Source: Alteromonas sp. KUL42 (GTDB lineage: Bacteria > Pseudomonadota > Gammaproteobacteria > Enterobacterales > Alteromonadaceae). From it: 64,000 nucleotides of DNA. The notes under the pieces were generated by a model. The model was not told where the DNA came from, did no database searches, and saw only the letters and a list, made by a program, of their open reading frames with translations. The stretch spans positions 186,001 to 250,000 of the forward strand of contig NZ_BJKK01000005.1 of NCBI RefSeq assembly GCF_006538325.1. The letters run 5' to 3'. Made by a program: the position numbers and the translations under genes. This document shows, in pieces, positions 36,489 through 45,844 of the stretch (the stretch's first letter is position 1; every line of letters begins with the position of its first letter).

Positions 36489-39173
36489 TTAAAATATCTC
36501 TTCAGGCTCTGGCGTAGTAGTCGTATCCTGGGTGGCTGGATCTACTACTTCATCGTCTCTTACATAAGTAGTAGGCTCTGTGCCTTGCAGGAAATATTCG
36601 AATAGTGTCGTATGGTCTGTCCGTCGGGTCAACTTTCCACTGGTACGATCAATGCGAACGCGAACAATATTCTCTGGAACAGGAATAGGCGTATGCGGTT
36701 TATCCTCAAGGGCACGTTGCATGAATCGGATCCATGCCGGTCCAGCCGCCTTGGCGCCGTCTTCTGTTCCAATAAGCGCATTACCAATCCAATTGAACTT
36801 CTCAGGATTTTTATTGATAAGGTTCTGGTTACGCGTCGCGCGGCCAAGTTGGCGGTTCATATTGTCAAAACCAACCCATGCCGTTGCCACTAAGTCTTTA
36901 TGGAAGCCGCTAAACCAAGTATCACGTGAGTCGTTAGTTGTACCGGTCTTACCAGCAATATCGGTTCTTCCCAGAATATTGCGCGCTCGCCAACCTGTTC
37001 CCAACCAGTAGGTCTTTTTACTCCAGTTACCGTTAGCACGCACAGCCGTACGCATCATTTCACCCACTAAAAAGGCATTTTGAGAAGTAATAACCTGAGG
37101 AGCTGTGATGCGCTCTTCGGTACTGACTGTTTCATCAACTGAGTCCAGTTGTGCATCTCGATTAAGCTCGGCAGCCAACAATGCTTCTATGTCGACATCC
37201 TCGTCTTCTGGCGGTGTACCTTGTTCACTGGCATTGCCACAACGATTGCATGCCCACACAGGGTTCGCTTTCCACAGCTCATCACCACTTTCATTTAGAA
37301 TTTTGCTGATAAAATGCGGGTTAACGAGGTAGCCTCCATTGGCAATCACTGACATTCCTCTTACAACTTCAAGAGGTGTATGTGAACTTGAACCCAAGGA
37401 CACAGTTTCATCCAGTGGAATGTCATCACGGTCAAAACCAAACCGCGTCAGGTACTCAACTGTTTCTCTTAATCCCACGCCGCGCAGCAATCGTACTGAC
37501 ACCACGTTTTTCGATTTACCTAACGCCTTGCGCATACGGATAGGGCCATCGTATTCCGCTGGTGAGTTTTGTGGTCGCCAGGCCACACCTGTTGTCGCAT
37601 CCCACTGGTTAATTGGGGCGTCGTTGATGATTGATGCTAGCGTGTAACCACTATCAATAGCAGCGGAATAAACAAAAGGTTTGATATTTGAACCAACTTG
37701 ACGTTTCGCCTGCGTAGCGCGGTTAAATTGGCTTTGATAAAAACTATAACCTCCCACAACGGCCTCAACGGCACCGTTTTGAGGATTGAGTGCAACAAAC
37801 GCCCCACTTACCTCTGGAATCTGTGAAATGCGCCATTGCCCATCTTGCTCACGAATATATATTACTGCCCCCTCTTGGGTTACATCTGTTGCTACGTCAG
37901 GGTCCTCGCCTTGACGAAAATCAGTGATGTATTTACGTGCCCAATCCAGACCGTCCCACGTTATTGTGTACTCTTCACCATCAACAGCAAGTACGTCAAT
38001 TGTACGCTGTGCAACAGCCATAACTACAGCCGGTTTTAGCGGTTTAATGTAAGGTACTTCTTCTAGCACCTCTAACAAGGCGTCGCGGTTCCAATCCGTT
38101 TTTTCAACGCGTTCGCTAACATCGAAACTCAGGGAAAGGGTTGGTATTACTTCATCTTTACTCTGTGGCTCAGGAATATTCCAAAGGAAGCCGAGTGGCC
38201 CTTTGTAACCATGACGTTCGTCGTAGTCATGTAAATTTCTCACCACCGCTTCTTGTGCTGCCAACTGTAATTGGGAAGACGCGGTAGCATAAACTTGATA
38301 CCCACCAGTTTCCGCTTCTTCTTTGCCATAAATTTCTACCATTTCGTTGTAAATGGTATCGGCGAGATAAGGGGCATCTACTTCAATTTCAGCACCGTGC
38401 TTTTTTGCCGTTACTGGTGCACCAGCCGCCTCATCGAACTGTGCTTTGGTAATGTATTGTTCATCTAACATTCGAAGCAATACTACACGACGACGCTCTA
38501 CTGAACGTTCAGGCCCACTAATAGGGTTCAGCAATGAAGGTGCTTTTGGCAAACCTGCAATAGTAGCAATTTGTGCTAGGTTTAACTCATCAAGTGGTTT
38601 TCCGTAATAGACTTGTGATGCAGCGCCAAAGCCGAAAGCGCGATGTCCCAATTCAATTTTATTTAAATAAAGTTCAAGGATTTCTTCTTTGGTGAGCTCT
38701 TGCTCCATATGCAAAGCAATGAAGATCTCTTTGACTTTTCTAATGTAAGTTTTCTCACGAGAAAGGAAAAAGCCACGAGCCAACTGCATTGTAAGTGTAC
38801 TTGCGCCCTGACGTTTTTCACCAGTAAGTACTAAACTTACGGCAGCGCGCATTATACCAATGGGGTCGATACCGTGATGTTCGTAGAAACGACTGTCTTC
38901 GGTTGCGATGATAGCGTCAATTAGTTCTTGAGGAACATCCTCAAGTTTTACAGGGATCCGCCGTTTAACTCCGTATTGTGAAATGAGTTTTCCGTCTTTA
39001 GTGTATATCTGCATTGGCGTTTGCAAGCGAACGTCCTTAAGTACAGTAACACTGGGTAGGTCGGGTTTGATATAAAAGTAGATACCTACCATTGCGGCAA
39101 CGCCGACAATGCACGATAGGAAACTAATTAAAATAAGTGGTTTAACGTACTTCACTGTAACAGATACCAACAC
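36489..39173 (-). CDS. mrcA: Penicillin-binding protein 1A
   Basis: Bifunctional inner-membrane peptidoglycan synthase of 894 residues. It has one N-terminal TM segment. The glycosyltransferase domain has EDSRFYEHHGID, GASTLTMQLARGFFL and KEEILELYLNKIELG. An OB-like insert follows, then the transpeptidase domain with the active-site SNIK (QVGSNIKPFVY) and KTGTTN (AGKTGTTNDSRDTWF). A Cys-rich CNRCG element lies in the transpeptidase insert. The start is either GTG 39173 or GTG 39155; the latter matches the E. coli N terminus better. It is divergent from pilM, the conserved arrangement. Confidence 0.94.
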   Translation of the reverse strand: MLVSVTVKYVKPLILISFLSCIVGVAAMVGIYFYIKPDLPSVTVLKDVRLQTPMQIYTKDGKLISQYGVKRRIPVKLEDVPQELIDAIIATEDSRFYEHHGIDPIGIMRAAVSLVLTGEKRQGASTLTMQLARGFFLSREKTYIRKVKEIFIALHMEQELTKEEILELYLNKIELGHRAFGFGAASQVYYGKPLDELNLAQIATIAGLPKAPSLLNPISGPERSVERRRVVLLRMLDEQYITKAQFDEAAGAPVTAKKHGAEIEVDAPYLADTIYNEMVEIYGKEEAETGGYQVYATASSQLQLAAQEAVVRNLHDYDERHGYKGPLGFLWNIPEPQSKDEVIPTLSLSFDVSERVEKTDWNRDALLEVLEEVPYIKPLKPAVVMAVAQRTIDVLAVDGEEYTITWDGLDWARKYITDFRQGEDPDVATDVTQEGAVIYIREQDGQWRISQIPEVSGAFVALNPQNGAVEAVVGGYSFYQSQFNRATQAKRQVGSNIKPFVYSAAIDSGYTLASIINDAPINQWDATTGVAWRPQNSPAEYDGPIRMRKALGKSKNVVSVRLLRGVGLRETVEYLTRFGFDRDDIPLDETVSLGSSSHTPLEVVRGMSVIANGGYLVNPHFISKILNESGDELWKANPVWACNRCGNASEQGTPPEDEDVDIEALLAAELNRDAQLDSVDETVSTEERITAPQVITSQNAFLVGEMMRTAVRANGNWSKKTYWLGTGWRARNILGRTDIAGKTGTTNDSRDTWFSGFHKDLVATAWVGFDNMNRQLGRATRNQNLINKNPEKFNWIGNALIGTEDGAKAAGPAWIRFMQRALEDKPHTPIPVPENIVRVRIDRTSGKLTRRTDHTTLFEYFLQGTEPTTYVRDDEVVDPATQDTTTTPEPEEIF

Positions 39174-39187
39174 ATTTTGTTGAAATG

Positions 39188-39231
39188 ACGTATATTTTAT
39201 ACGTATGTGTTATCTCTGGAACCATACGTAT
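39188..39231. promoter_or_regulatory. Palindromic sites in the mrcA/pilM divergent region
   Basis: ACGTATATTTTATACGT (39188-39204) is a perfect palindrome with 7-base arms. A second related core, ATACGTAT, lies at 39224-39231. Both fall in the short spacer between two divergent genes, where a shared operator would sit. I do not recognise the binding protein. Confidence 0.5.
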
Positions 39232-39291
39232 ATAACTAATAGAGTAGTATTGTACTTTAGAGCAACTACCTTTGAAACTGGACACTTGCAA

Positions 39292-40359
39292 ATGAAATCG
39301 CTGTTTAACAAAAAGCTGCCGCCCATTGTGGGCCTAGATATAGGCACGCGTCAAATAAAAGCGGTATGGCTTGAGCAAAATAAAGATGGCTACGTCCTTC
39401 AAGGGTACGCGTGTGAGCCAATTACCAAAATGGCTTTTTCAGAACGTGACATTAAAGACTACGAATCTATCAGTGTAGCCTTAAAAAAGATACGCAAAGT
39501 CCTCAACACAAAGCTCAAAGCAGCAAACGTGGCGGTTGCGGGCACGTCTGTGATTAGCAAAATTGTCTATATGGATCCAGACCAGAGCGATTTTGAGTTA
39601 GAAAATCAAATTGAAATCGAAGCTGACAGCCTTATCCCCTTTCCACTAGATGAAGTGTACTTAGACTTTGAGGAACTTGGTCCAAGCCCGACACATTCGG
39701 GGAAAGTGAATGTGTTGCTGTCAGCGGCTCACAAAGACTTAGTTGATAGCCGCCTTTTATTGGCCAGAGAAGCAAACTTTGAACCTAAGATAGTCGACAT
39801 AGAAAACTACGCTATTGGCAATGCCGTAGAGTTTTTTCACCCTATTGAAACTCCAGACATCCCGCTGTGTTGCGTGAATGTTGGTGCTTCGCTATTGCAA
39901 ATCTGCGTTATCAAAAATGGTAGTGTTATTTATACCAAAGAGCATAGCTTTGGTTTAAATAGCCTCGTAAACGACATCAGTGCTATTCATATGATAGACC
40001 GCGAAACCGCTGAACGTCAGTTACTTGATGGTACTCTTGCAGGAAACTGGGTGGAAGATACTTTGCCTATCTTCGCCGCTAATTTGCAGCAAAATATTAA
40101 TCGCGCCCTTCAAGTCTATATGAGTACGTTACATGCTGAGCGTCCAACAAAAATATTGCTTAGTGGCGGTGTCGCAACAATTCCGCCTCTTGTGGATATG
40201 CTTAAACAAGACTTAGGAATAGAGCTAAATTGTTTTAACCCGTTCGAAGGTATGTCTATAAACCCTAAATTAGATAGTGAAAAGCTGGAAAAAGTAGCAC
40301 CTCAACTGGCAATAGCTGCGGGCTTAGCAAGTAGGAGTTTTACACCTTGGCACATGTAA
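39292..40359 (+). CDS. pilM: Type IV pilus assembly protein PilM
   Basis: Cytoplasmic actin-like ATPase that binds the N-terminal tail of PilN and links the pilus inner-membrane platform to the motor. The ATG at 39292 gives MKSLFNKKLPPIVGLDIGT, matching the family; an upstream frame from 39205 is not supported. ASHA/FtsA-type motifs include GLDIGTRQIKAVWL, CVNVGASLLQI and LLSGGVATIPPL. 355 residues. Its last codons overlap pilN by 13 bases. Confidence 0.95.
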   Translation: MKSLFNKKLPPIVGLDIGTRQIKAVWLEQNKDGYVLQGYACEPITKMAFSERDIKDYESISVALKKIRKVLNTKLKAANVAVAGTSVISKIVYMDPDQSDFELENQIEIEADSLIPFPLDEVYLDFEELGPSPTHSGKVNVLLSAAHKDLVDSRLLLAREANFEPKIVDIENYAIGNAVEFFHPIETPDIPLCCVNVGASLLQICVIKNGSVIYTKEHSFGLNSLVNDISAIHMIDRETAERQLLDGTLAGNWVEDTLPIFAANLQQNINRALQVYMSTLHAERPTKILLSGGVATIPPLVDMLKQDLGIELNCFNPFEGMSINPKLDSEKLEKVAPQLAIAAGLASRSFTPWHM

Positions 40360-40925
40360 ACTTACTCCCTTGGCGCGAAAAACTGCGTCAACAACAAAAG
40401 CAGCAGTACTTGGTTGTTCTCGTCGCAGTTGCCGCAACTGTGGGAGCAATATTCTGGTTTATTGGTCAAGCGATTGACCAACAGATTAATAATCAAAACA
40501 TGCGAAATCAGTATTTGCAGCGAGAGATAGCTGTACTTGATGCTCAAATAGCAGAAATAAAAAAAGTGAAAGATAGCAAAGGTGCCATCGAGCAAAGAAT
40601 GGCGCTGATTGAACAACTTCAAGCAAGTCGCAACGTGGCCCCTATTGTTTTCGACGAGCTTGCTAAATTGGTTCCAGCGGGTGTTATCTTTGAGTCAATG
40701 ACACGCTCAGGAAACAAGATTGAGATAGAAGGCACAAGCGATTCAAACAATCGCCTTTCAGATTTTATGCGGGCGCTAGACACATCAAAAATATTTTTCG
40801 CTGCTGAACTATCAACGATTAAGTCAGACAGCAGTACTGCGAGGGCAATTAGCCAATTCACCCTAACATTTTCTATCGCTCCGAATATCGCTCCGCTAGA
40901 AAATACAGACAAGGGGGCGAAATAA
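40347..40925 (+). CDS. pilN: Type IV pilus assembly protein PilN
   Basis: Inner-membrane platform protein of 192 residues with the PilM-binding tail NLLPWRE at residues 5-11, one TM helix (about 22-42), a coiled coil and a periplasmic ferredoxin-like domain. The start is an unusual TTG at 40347. It is backed by a strong upstream GTAGGAG at good spacing and by the NLLPWRE position. The gene overlaps the end of pilM. Confidence 0.94.
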   Translation: MAHVNLLPWREKLRQQQKQQYLVVLVAVAATVGAIFWFIGQAIDQQINNQNMRNQYLQREIAVLDAQIAEIKKVKDSKGAIEQRMALIEQLQASRNVAPIVFDELAKLVPAGVIFESMTRSGNKIEIEGTSDSNNRLSDFMRALDTSKIFFAAELSTIKSDSSTARAISQFTLTFSIAPNIAPLENTDKGAK

Positions 40926-40928
40926 AAC

Positions 40929-41540
40929 ATGAAATTTGATGTCAACAAATTAAAAGAAATTAATGACTTAGACTTTGAGCAAATTGCCATTTGGCCAAGA
41001 GAAGTTCGCATTGTTGTCGCCGCGTTTGTTGCTATTGTCGTCGCTGCACTGTGTTACTACATGCTCATAAAACCTAAGCTTCCCATCATGGATGCCGCCG
41101 AACTTAAAGAACAAGAGCTAAAACTGCAGTTTGAAGCTAAGTATCGCATCGCCGCCAATTTAGAAGCTTATCAAGCACAGTTGGCGCAAATTAAACAAGA
41201 TTTCTCGTCAATGCTAAAAAGCTTGCCTACAAGTAATGAAACACCAGGGCTTTTAGACGACATCACCTATGTGGGTACATCATCGGGCTTGACCTTCGAA
41301 CTACTTAACTGGCAACAAGAAGTCCCTAAAGAATTTTACACTGAACTGCCCATCGAAATGGAAGTCAGCGGTGGTTATCACAACTTCGGCGAATTCGTTT
41401 CCAACATCGCAGATCTACCGCGAATAGTGACACTGCACGATTTTGATTTGAAAAGACAAAGTGAAGGATTGTCACTTAAATTACAAGCGAAAACATATCG
41501 CTCTGAAAGCGCCACTGAAATTGAAGGAGAAAAGGAATAA
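40929..41540 (+). CDS. pilO: Type IV pilus assembly protein PilO
   Basis: Inner-membrane partner of PilN, 203 residues. One TM helix (about residues 25-50), a coiled coil (KEQELKLQFEAKYR) and a periplasmic pseudo-ferredoxin domain (LPIEMEVSGGYHNFGEFVSNIADLPRI). It is 3 bases after pilN and shares TAATG with pilP. Confidence 0.94.
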   Translation: MKFDVNKLKEINDLDFEQIAIWPREVRIVVAAFVAIVVAALCYYMLIKPKLPIMDAAELKEQELKLQFEAKYRIAANLEAYQAQLAQIKQDFSSMLKSLPTSNETPGLLDDITYVGTSSGLTFELLNWQQEVPKEFYTELPIEMEVSGGYHNFGEFVSNIADLPRIVTLHDFDLKRQSEGLSLKLQAKTYRSESATEIEGEKE

Positions 41541-42064
41541 TGCGTTACCTTTTGTCTTTTATGGTCTTATTCGTTATAGCTGGCTGCTCGGTGGAACTTG
41601 ATGACTTGCAAACCTACACACAAAGTGTAAAAGAGAGAACAGTTCCACAAATTGAACCGTATCCTGAGTTTAAAACGCATCCGCCGTTTATATACTCGGC
41701 AAGCGCGTTGAGAAGCCCATTTGAGCAACCTAAGACAGCGAATACTCCGATGAGTAAACCGCGTATTGAAAATTGCTATCAGCCCGACTTTCAACGTCCA
41801 AAAGAAACACTTGAACAGTACGGTTTAGACGCGCTTGTACTTTCTGGCAACTTTGAAGTTAAAGGAGACAAATGGGCGTTAATAACCAGTAATGATGGTG
41901 CACTACACAAGGCCAAGGTGGGTAGTCATCTTGGCTTGTTTTACGGGAAAATTACGCAAATCGATGGCGATTCAATTACTATAGAACAGTCATTACCAGA
42001 TGGTGCCGGCTGCTGGCAACGGAAAACAACAACAATGACGACAGCGTCGAAGGTGGGAGAATAA
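41540..42064 (+). CDS. pilP: Type IV pilus lipoprotein PilP
   Basis: Inner-membrane lipoprotein that docks PilNO to the PilQ secretin. The lipobox VIAGC has its Cys at residue 16. The mature part has an unstructured Pro-rich linker (about 35-75) and a beta-sandwich (YGLDALVLSGNF, KVGSHLGLFYGKI). 174 residues. The start overlaps the pilO stop by one base. Confidence 0.94.
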   Translation: MRYLLSFMVLFVIAGCSVELDDLQTYTQSVKERTVPQIEPYPEFKTHPPFIYSASALRSPFEQPKTANTPMSKPRIENCYQPDFQRPKETLEQYGLDALVLSGNFEVKGDKWALITSNDGALHKAKVGSHLGLFYGKITQIDGDSITIEQSLPDGAGCWQRKTTTMTTASKVGE

Positions 42065-42066
42065 AC

Positions 42067-43842
42067 ATGGCTGAGCGTTACCAATTCAACAAATCTCTGA
42101 ATCGCAGAGTGCCTGCGGCGTACTGGATTTTTGTGGCTGCCACCCTCGTATTACTCGGTTCAATAGCACCATACTCAGTAAACGCGCAAGAACCACTACT
42201 TGTTGATCCTCAATCACATGCACACCAAAATGCAGAAACTACAACCGTTACAGCAATCGACTTTACCCGTGGCTCAGACGAGACTGCAATTACCTTAGTT
42301 ACTTTTGAAGGTTCAGCGCCAAAACTGCAACTTATTGAGTCACAAGGTAAAGTTACTGTAACTTTAAATAATACAGTACTAGGTAAAGACCAACTCGTCG
42401 AACTCAATGTCGCTGAATTTGGCACATTAGTATCTACAATTGAAACCTTTGAAGAAAAGCAAAGTGCGCGAGTCGAAGTTAATTATGCCGGCACGGTCGT
42501 AGTAAAAAATAGTGTCCAAGACAACGTGTTGCGCATCGAAGTTAAACCTATGGACAACGAGCAACAAGATGCACTTGCAAACGAATCCAAATATGTTGGC
42601 GATCCCATATCTCTAGATTTCCAAGACGTTCCTGTTCGCCAAGTGCTGCAAATTGTTGCTCAGGTTAATGGCTTTAATTTAGTGACGACTGATACTGTAA
42701 CAGGCAATGTCACCATTAGTTTATCAGGTGTACCTTGGGATCAAGCATTAGACATGATTTTGCGTGTAAAAGGGTTGGACAAGCGTCTTGAAGGCAATAT
42801 TCTGCTCATCGCACCAGCTGAAGAACTATCAGCACGGGAAACTCAGGCTCTGCAGTCGAAAAAGCAGGTATCAGATTTGGCACCGCTTCACACGGTCAAT
42901 ATTGCCGTGAACTACGCGAAAGCAGCAGCACTAGCGACTATATTAAAGTCGACTGAAGGTGGTATATTGTCTGACCGTGGTGGTGTTACCGTTGACGAAC
43001 GCACTAATACGCTTCTTATTCGCGACACCCTTGCCTCTATTGACGAAGCCAGAAAAACCATTAATGCCCTTGATGTTCCTGTTAAACAAGTTCTTATTGA
43101 AAGCCGCATGGTTACCGTATTAGATAATGTTGATGAGCAACTTGGTGTACGCTGGGGTTTCAGTGATAGAAATGATGACAATGGCATATCAGGCTCTATT
43201 GAAGGCGCAGATACCATAGCAGGTGGTGTAATTCCTTCTATTGGCGATCGCTTAAACGTAAACCTTCCTGTTGCAAGCACTGCAGCAGGTAGCATAGGTT
43301 TCCAAGTAGCAAGCCTAGTCGATGGCACTATTTTAGATCTAGAGCTATCTGCACTGGAATCAGAGAATAAAGGTGAAATTATTGCCAGTCCGCGTATTAC
43401 CGTTGCCAATCAGCATGAAGCATACATTGAACAAGGTACAGAAATACCCTATGTTCAAGCTACATCAAGTGGTGCGACGTCAGTTGAATTTAAAAAGGCA
43501 GTATTGTCGCTTAAAGTTACACCACATATTACCCCAGACAATCGCATTATCTTGGATTTGGTGGTAACGCAAGATACACGGGGTGAGACAGTTTCGACAT
43601 CTACCGGTGATGCCGTCGCCATTGATACACAAGAAATAAAGACGCAAGTATTAGTAGAAAATGGTGAAACTATTGTTTTAGGCGGAATATTCCAGCAAAC
43701 AAGCTCTGATGGTGTAACGAAAATACCATTATTTGGTGATCTTCCTGTTGTGGGCGCTTTATTTAGAAATACATCTCAGCTTCAGCAAAAACGTGAATTG
43801 CTAATTTTCGTAACACCCAAAATTATCACCGAACGGCCTTAG
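42067..43842 (+). CDS. pilQ: Type IV pilus secretin PilQ
   Basis: Outer-membrane secretin channel for the pilus. At 591 residues it has a signal anchor, one AMIN domain (about 60-165), an STN/N0 segment (LDFQDVPVRQVLQIVAQ), N1 domain(s), and the C-terminal secretin core ending in PLFGDLPVVGALFRNTS. Many PilQ proteins carry two AMIN domains; only one is evident here. A terminator follows, so pilMNOPQ is one unit. Confidence 0.96.
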   Translation: MAERYQFNKSLNRRVPAAYWIFVAATLVLLGSIAPYSVNAQEPLLVDPQSHAHQNAETTTVTAIDFTRGSDETAITLVTFEGSAPKLQLIESQGKVTVTLNNTVLGKDQLVELNVAEFGTLVSTIETFEEKQSARVEVNYAGTVVVKNSVQDNVLRIEVKPMDNEQQDALANESKYVGDPISLDFQDVPVRQVLQIVAQVNGFNLVTTDTVTGNVTISLSGVPWDQALDMILRVKGLDKRLEGNILLIAPAEELSARETQALQSKKQVSDLAPLHTVNIAVNYAKAAALATILKSTEGGILSDRGGVTVDERTNTLLIRDTLASIDEARKTINALDVPVKQVLIESRMVTVLDNVDEQLGVRWGFSDRNDDNGISGSIEGADTIAGGVIPSIGDRLNVNLPVASTAAGSIGFQVASLVDGTILDLELSALESENKGEIIASPRITVANQHEAYIEQGTEIPYVQATSSGATSVEFKKAVLSLKVTPHITPDNRIILDLVVTQDTRGETVSTSTGDAVAIDTQEIKTQVLVENGETIVLGGIFQQTSSDGVTKIPLFGDLPVVGALFRNTSQLQQKRELLIFVTPKIITERP

Positions 43843-43858
43843 TATTGTTTTAGTTCTT

Positions 43859-43890
43859 AAAAAACGCGCACCAATGTAGCGCGTTTTTTT
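43859..43890 (+). terminator. Terminator of pilMNOPQ
   Basis: AAAAAACGCGC (43859-43869) and GCGCGTTTTTT (43879-43889) form an 11-bp stem with a 9-base loop, then continued T-richness. It lies 16 bases after the pilQ stop. Confidence 0.9.
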
Positions 43891-43950
43891 GTTTTTATTC
43901 CTTTTTTACGTGTAAATTTACATCTATGCGCTATTTGTTGGTAACAAAAC

Positions 43951-43980
43951 TTGCAACGCCTTGCAGGAAACTGAGATAAT
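43951..43980 (+). promoter_or_regulatory. Candidate aroK promoter
   Basis: TTGCAA (43951-43956) and GATAAT (43975-43980) are separated by 18 bases, between the pilQ terminator and aroK. A promoter is expected here because the terminator would otherwise isolate aroKB. The match is moderate. Confidence 0.4.
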
Positions 43981-44112
43981 CGCGCTCTCGAAATTTAAGC
44001 GAGGTTTAAGGAGTGGTGCTTATTGGTCACTAAATAGGCACGAGTCAATGGGTAGGCTGGTAAGGCAACAGTGCGCTGCCCCTAACATGATTAAGTTGTG
44101 ATATAAGCAAAT

Positions 44113-44628
44113 ATGGCTGAAAAACGTAATATCTTTTTAGTTGGCCCAATGGGTGCTGGCAAAAGTACCATTGGTAGACATCTGGCAGACGAACTTCACC
44201 TAGATTTTTTTGATTCTGATCAGGAAATTGAGCGCCGTACTGGTGCTGATATAGCTTGGATCTTTGATCTAGAAGGTGAAGACGGTTTCCGCAAACGTGA
44301 AGAAAACGTCATTAACGATTTGACAGATAAGCAAGGTATTGTGCTTGCCACAGGTGGTGGTTCTATTGTAACCAAAGCGGTGCGCAATCGTTTATCTGCC
44401 CGCGGCATCGTAGTTTACTTACAAACTACCATCGACAAGCAAGTTGCCCGTACACAACGCGACAAACGACGTCCATTGTTACAAAATGACGATCCAGAAC
44501 AAGTACTTCGCGACCTTGCCGAAATGCGCAACCCACTTTATGAAGAAGTTGCCGATTACGTAGTAGACACTGACGACCAGTCAGCGCGTGCGGTTGCAAA
44601 CCAAATTATTAGTAAAATTGGTCTTTAA
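44113..44628 (+). CDS. aroK: Shikimate kinase I
   Basis: Phosphorylates shikimate in the chorismate pathway. At 171 residues it has the P-loop [15 protein letters not shown] (about residues 11-25), [14 protein letters not shown], the LATGGGSI substrate loop and the lid KRRPLLQ. It is upstream of aroB, the conserved order. Confidence 0.98.
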   Translation: MAEKRNIFLVGPMGAGKSTIGRHLADELHLDFFDSDQEIERRTGADIAWIFDLEGEDGFRKREENVINDLTDKQGIVLATGGGSIVTKAVRNRLSARGIVVYLQTTIDKQVARTQRDKRRPLLQNDDPEQVLRDLAEMRNPLYEEVADYVVDTDDQSARAVANQIISKIGL

Positions 44629-44659
44629 ATAACAAATAGTATTAGAAGGAGCTACGCCC

Positions 44660-45727
44660 ATGTCAACCTTAACCGTGGAACTTGGAGAACGTAGCTATCC
44701 TATACAAATAGAGGCTGGGTTATTATCACAACCTGGCCTTTTTAATGCTCACATCAAAGGCCCTCTGGCCGTTATTGTCACCAACGAAACTGTCGCTCCT
44801 TTGTATCTAGATGCTGCAATTAAAGCCTGTGGTGACGTGCGTGTTGAAACCATTATTCTGCCTGACGGTGAACAGCATAAGAACCTAACCCAATTTGAAG
44901 TGGTCATGACTCGACTACTTGAACTAAATGCCGCGCGAGATACAACACTTATTGCATTAGGTGGCGGGGTTATTGGTGATTTAACAGGTTTTGTCGCTGC
45001 AACCTACCAACGCGGTGTGCCTTTTATTCAGGTACCAACCACATTATTGTCTCAAGTCGATTCCTCTGTTGGCGGTAAAACGGCAGTAAACCACCCTCTT
45101 GGCAAAAATATGATAGGTGCGTTTTATCAACCTATTTTTGTCGCCATTGATACAGATTCACTTAAAACCCTTCCGTCTAGAGAATTTGCTGCCGGAATGG
45201 CTGAAGTAATTAAGTATGGCATTATTTACGATGCTAATTTCTTTGAATGGCTTGAGGCGCATACTGATGCCCTCGTCAACATGGACAATACCTTACTCAG
45301 TGAGGCTATCTTTCGTTGCTGCGAGATAAAGGCCGACGTCGTTGCTAAAGATGAGCGAGAAGGTGGATTACGCGCAATCCTAAACTTAGGTCATACTTTT
45401 GGACATGCCATAGAAGCAGAACAAGGGTACGGCAATTGGTTACACGGTGAAGCAGTAGCTGCTGGTACTATATTTGCTTGTAAAGCTGCAGAAGTATTGT
45501 CGTGGTTTGATGCGTCGGAAACTCGTCGCGTGTCTGAACTGTTCGAAGCATTTAAGTTGCCTGTCGTAGGTCCAACTTCAATGACCCAACAAGACTACAT
45601 GAAACACATGAAGCGCGACAAAAAGGTAGAAGCTGGGAGCATTCGTTTTGTATTACCTCAGGGGATTGGAAAGGCTGTTGTCACCAAAGAAGTGACCGAT
45701 GCCATTCTAGCTGACATTCTATCTTAA
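44660..45727 (+). CDS. aroB: 3-dehydroquinate synthase
   Basis: NAD- and metal-dependent cyclisation of DAHP, the second step of the shikimate pathway. At 355 residues it has [47 protein letters not shown], the metal-binding [11 protein letters not shown], and LHGEAVAAG. An AGAAGGAG Shine-Dalgarno is present. It is 31 bases after aroK. Confidence 0.98.
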   Translation: MSTLTVELGERSYPIQIEAGLLSQPGLFNAHIKGPLAVIVTNETVAPLYLDAAIKACGDVRVETIILPDGEQHKNLTQFEVVMTRLLELNAARDTTLIALGGGVIGDLTGFVAATYQRGVPFIQVPTTLLSQVDSSVGGKTAVNHPLGKNMIGAFYQPIFVAIDTDSLKTLPSREFAAGMAEVIKYGIIYDANFFEWLEAHTDALVNMDNTLLSEAIFRCCEIKADVVAKDEREGGLRAILNLGHTFGHAIEAEQGYGNWLHGEAVAAGTIFACKAAEVLSWFDASETRRVSELFEAFKLPVVGPTSMTQQDYMKHMKRDKKVEAGSIRFVLPQGIGKAVVTKEVTDAILADILS

Positions 45728-45844
45728 TTTTTGCTTAAACAGAGCAACACTAGTTTGGCAGGGCTACCATTCTGTTCGCGCCCGTTAGCACTGCCTGATT
45801 AAATAGTGTCTCAGTGATTTCGGTTTTCATAGGGGCAAACTCAC

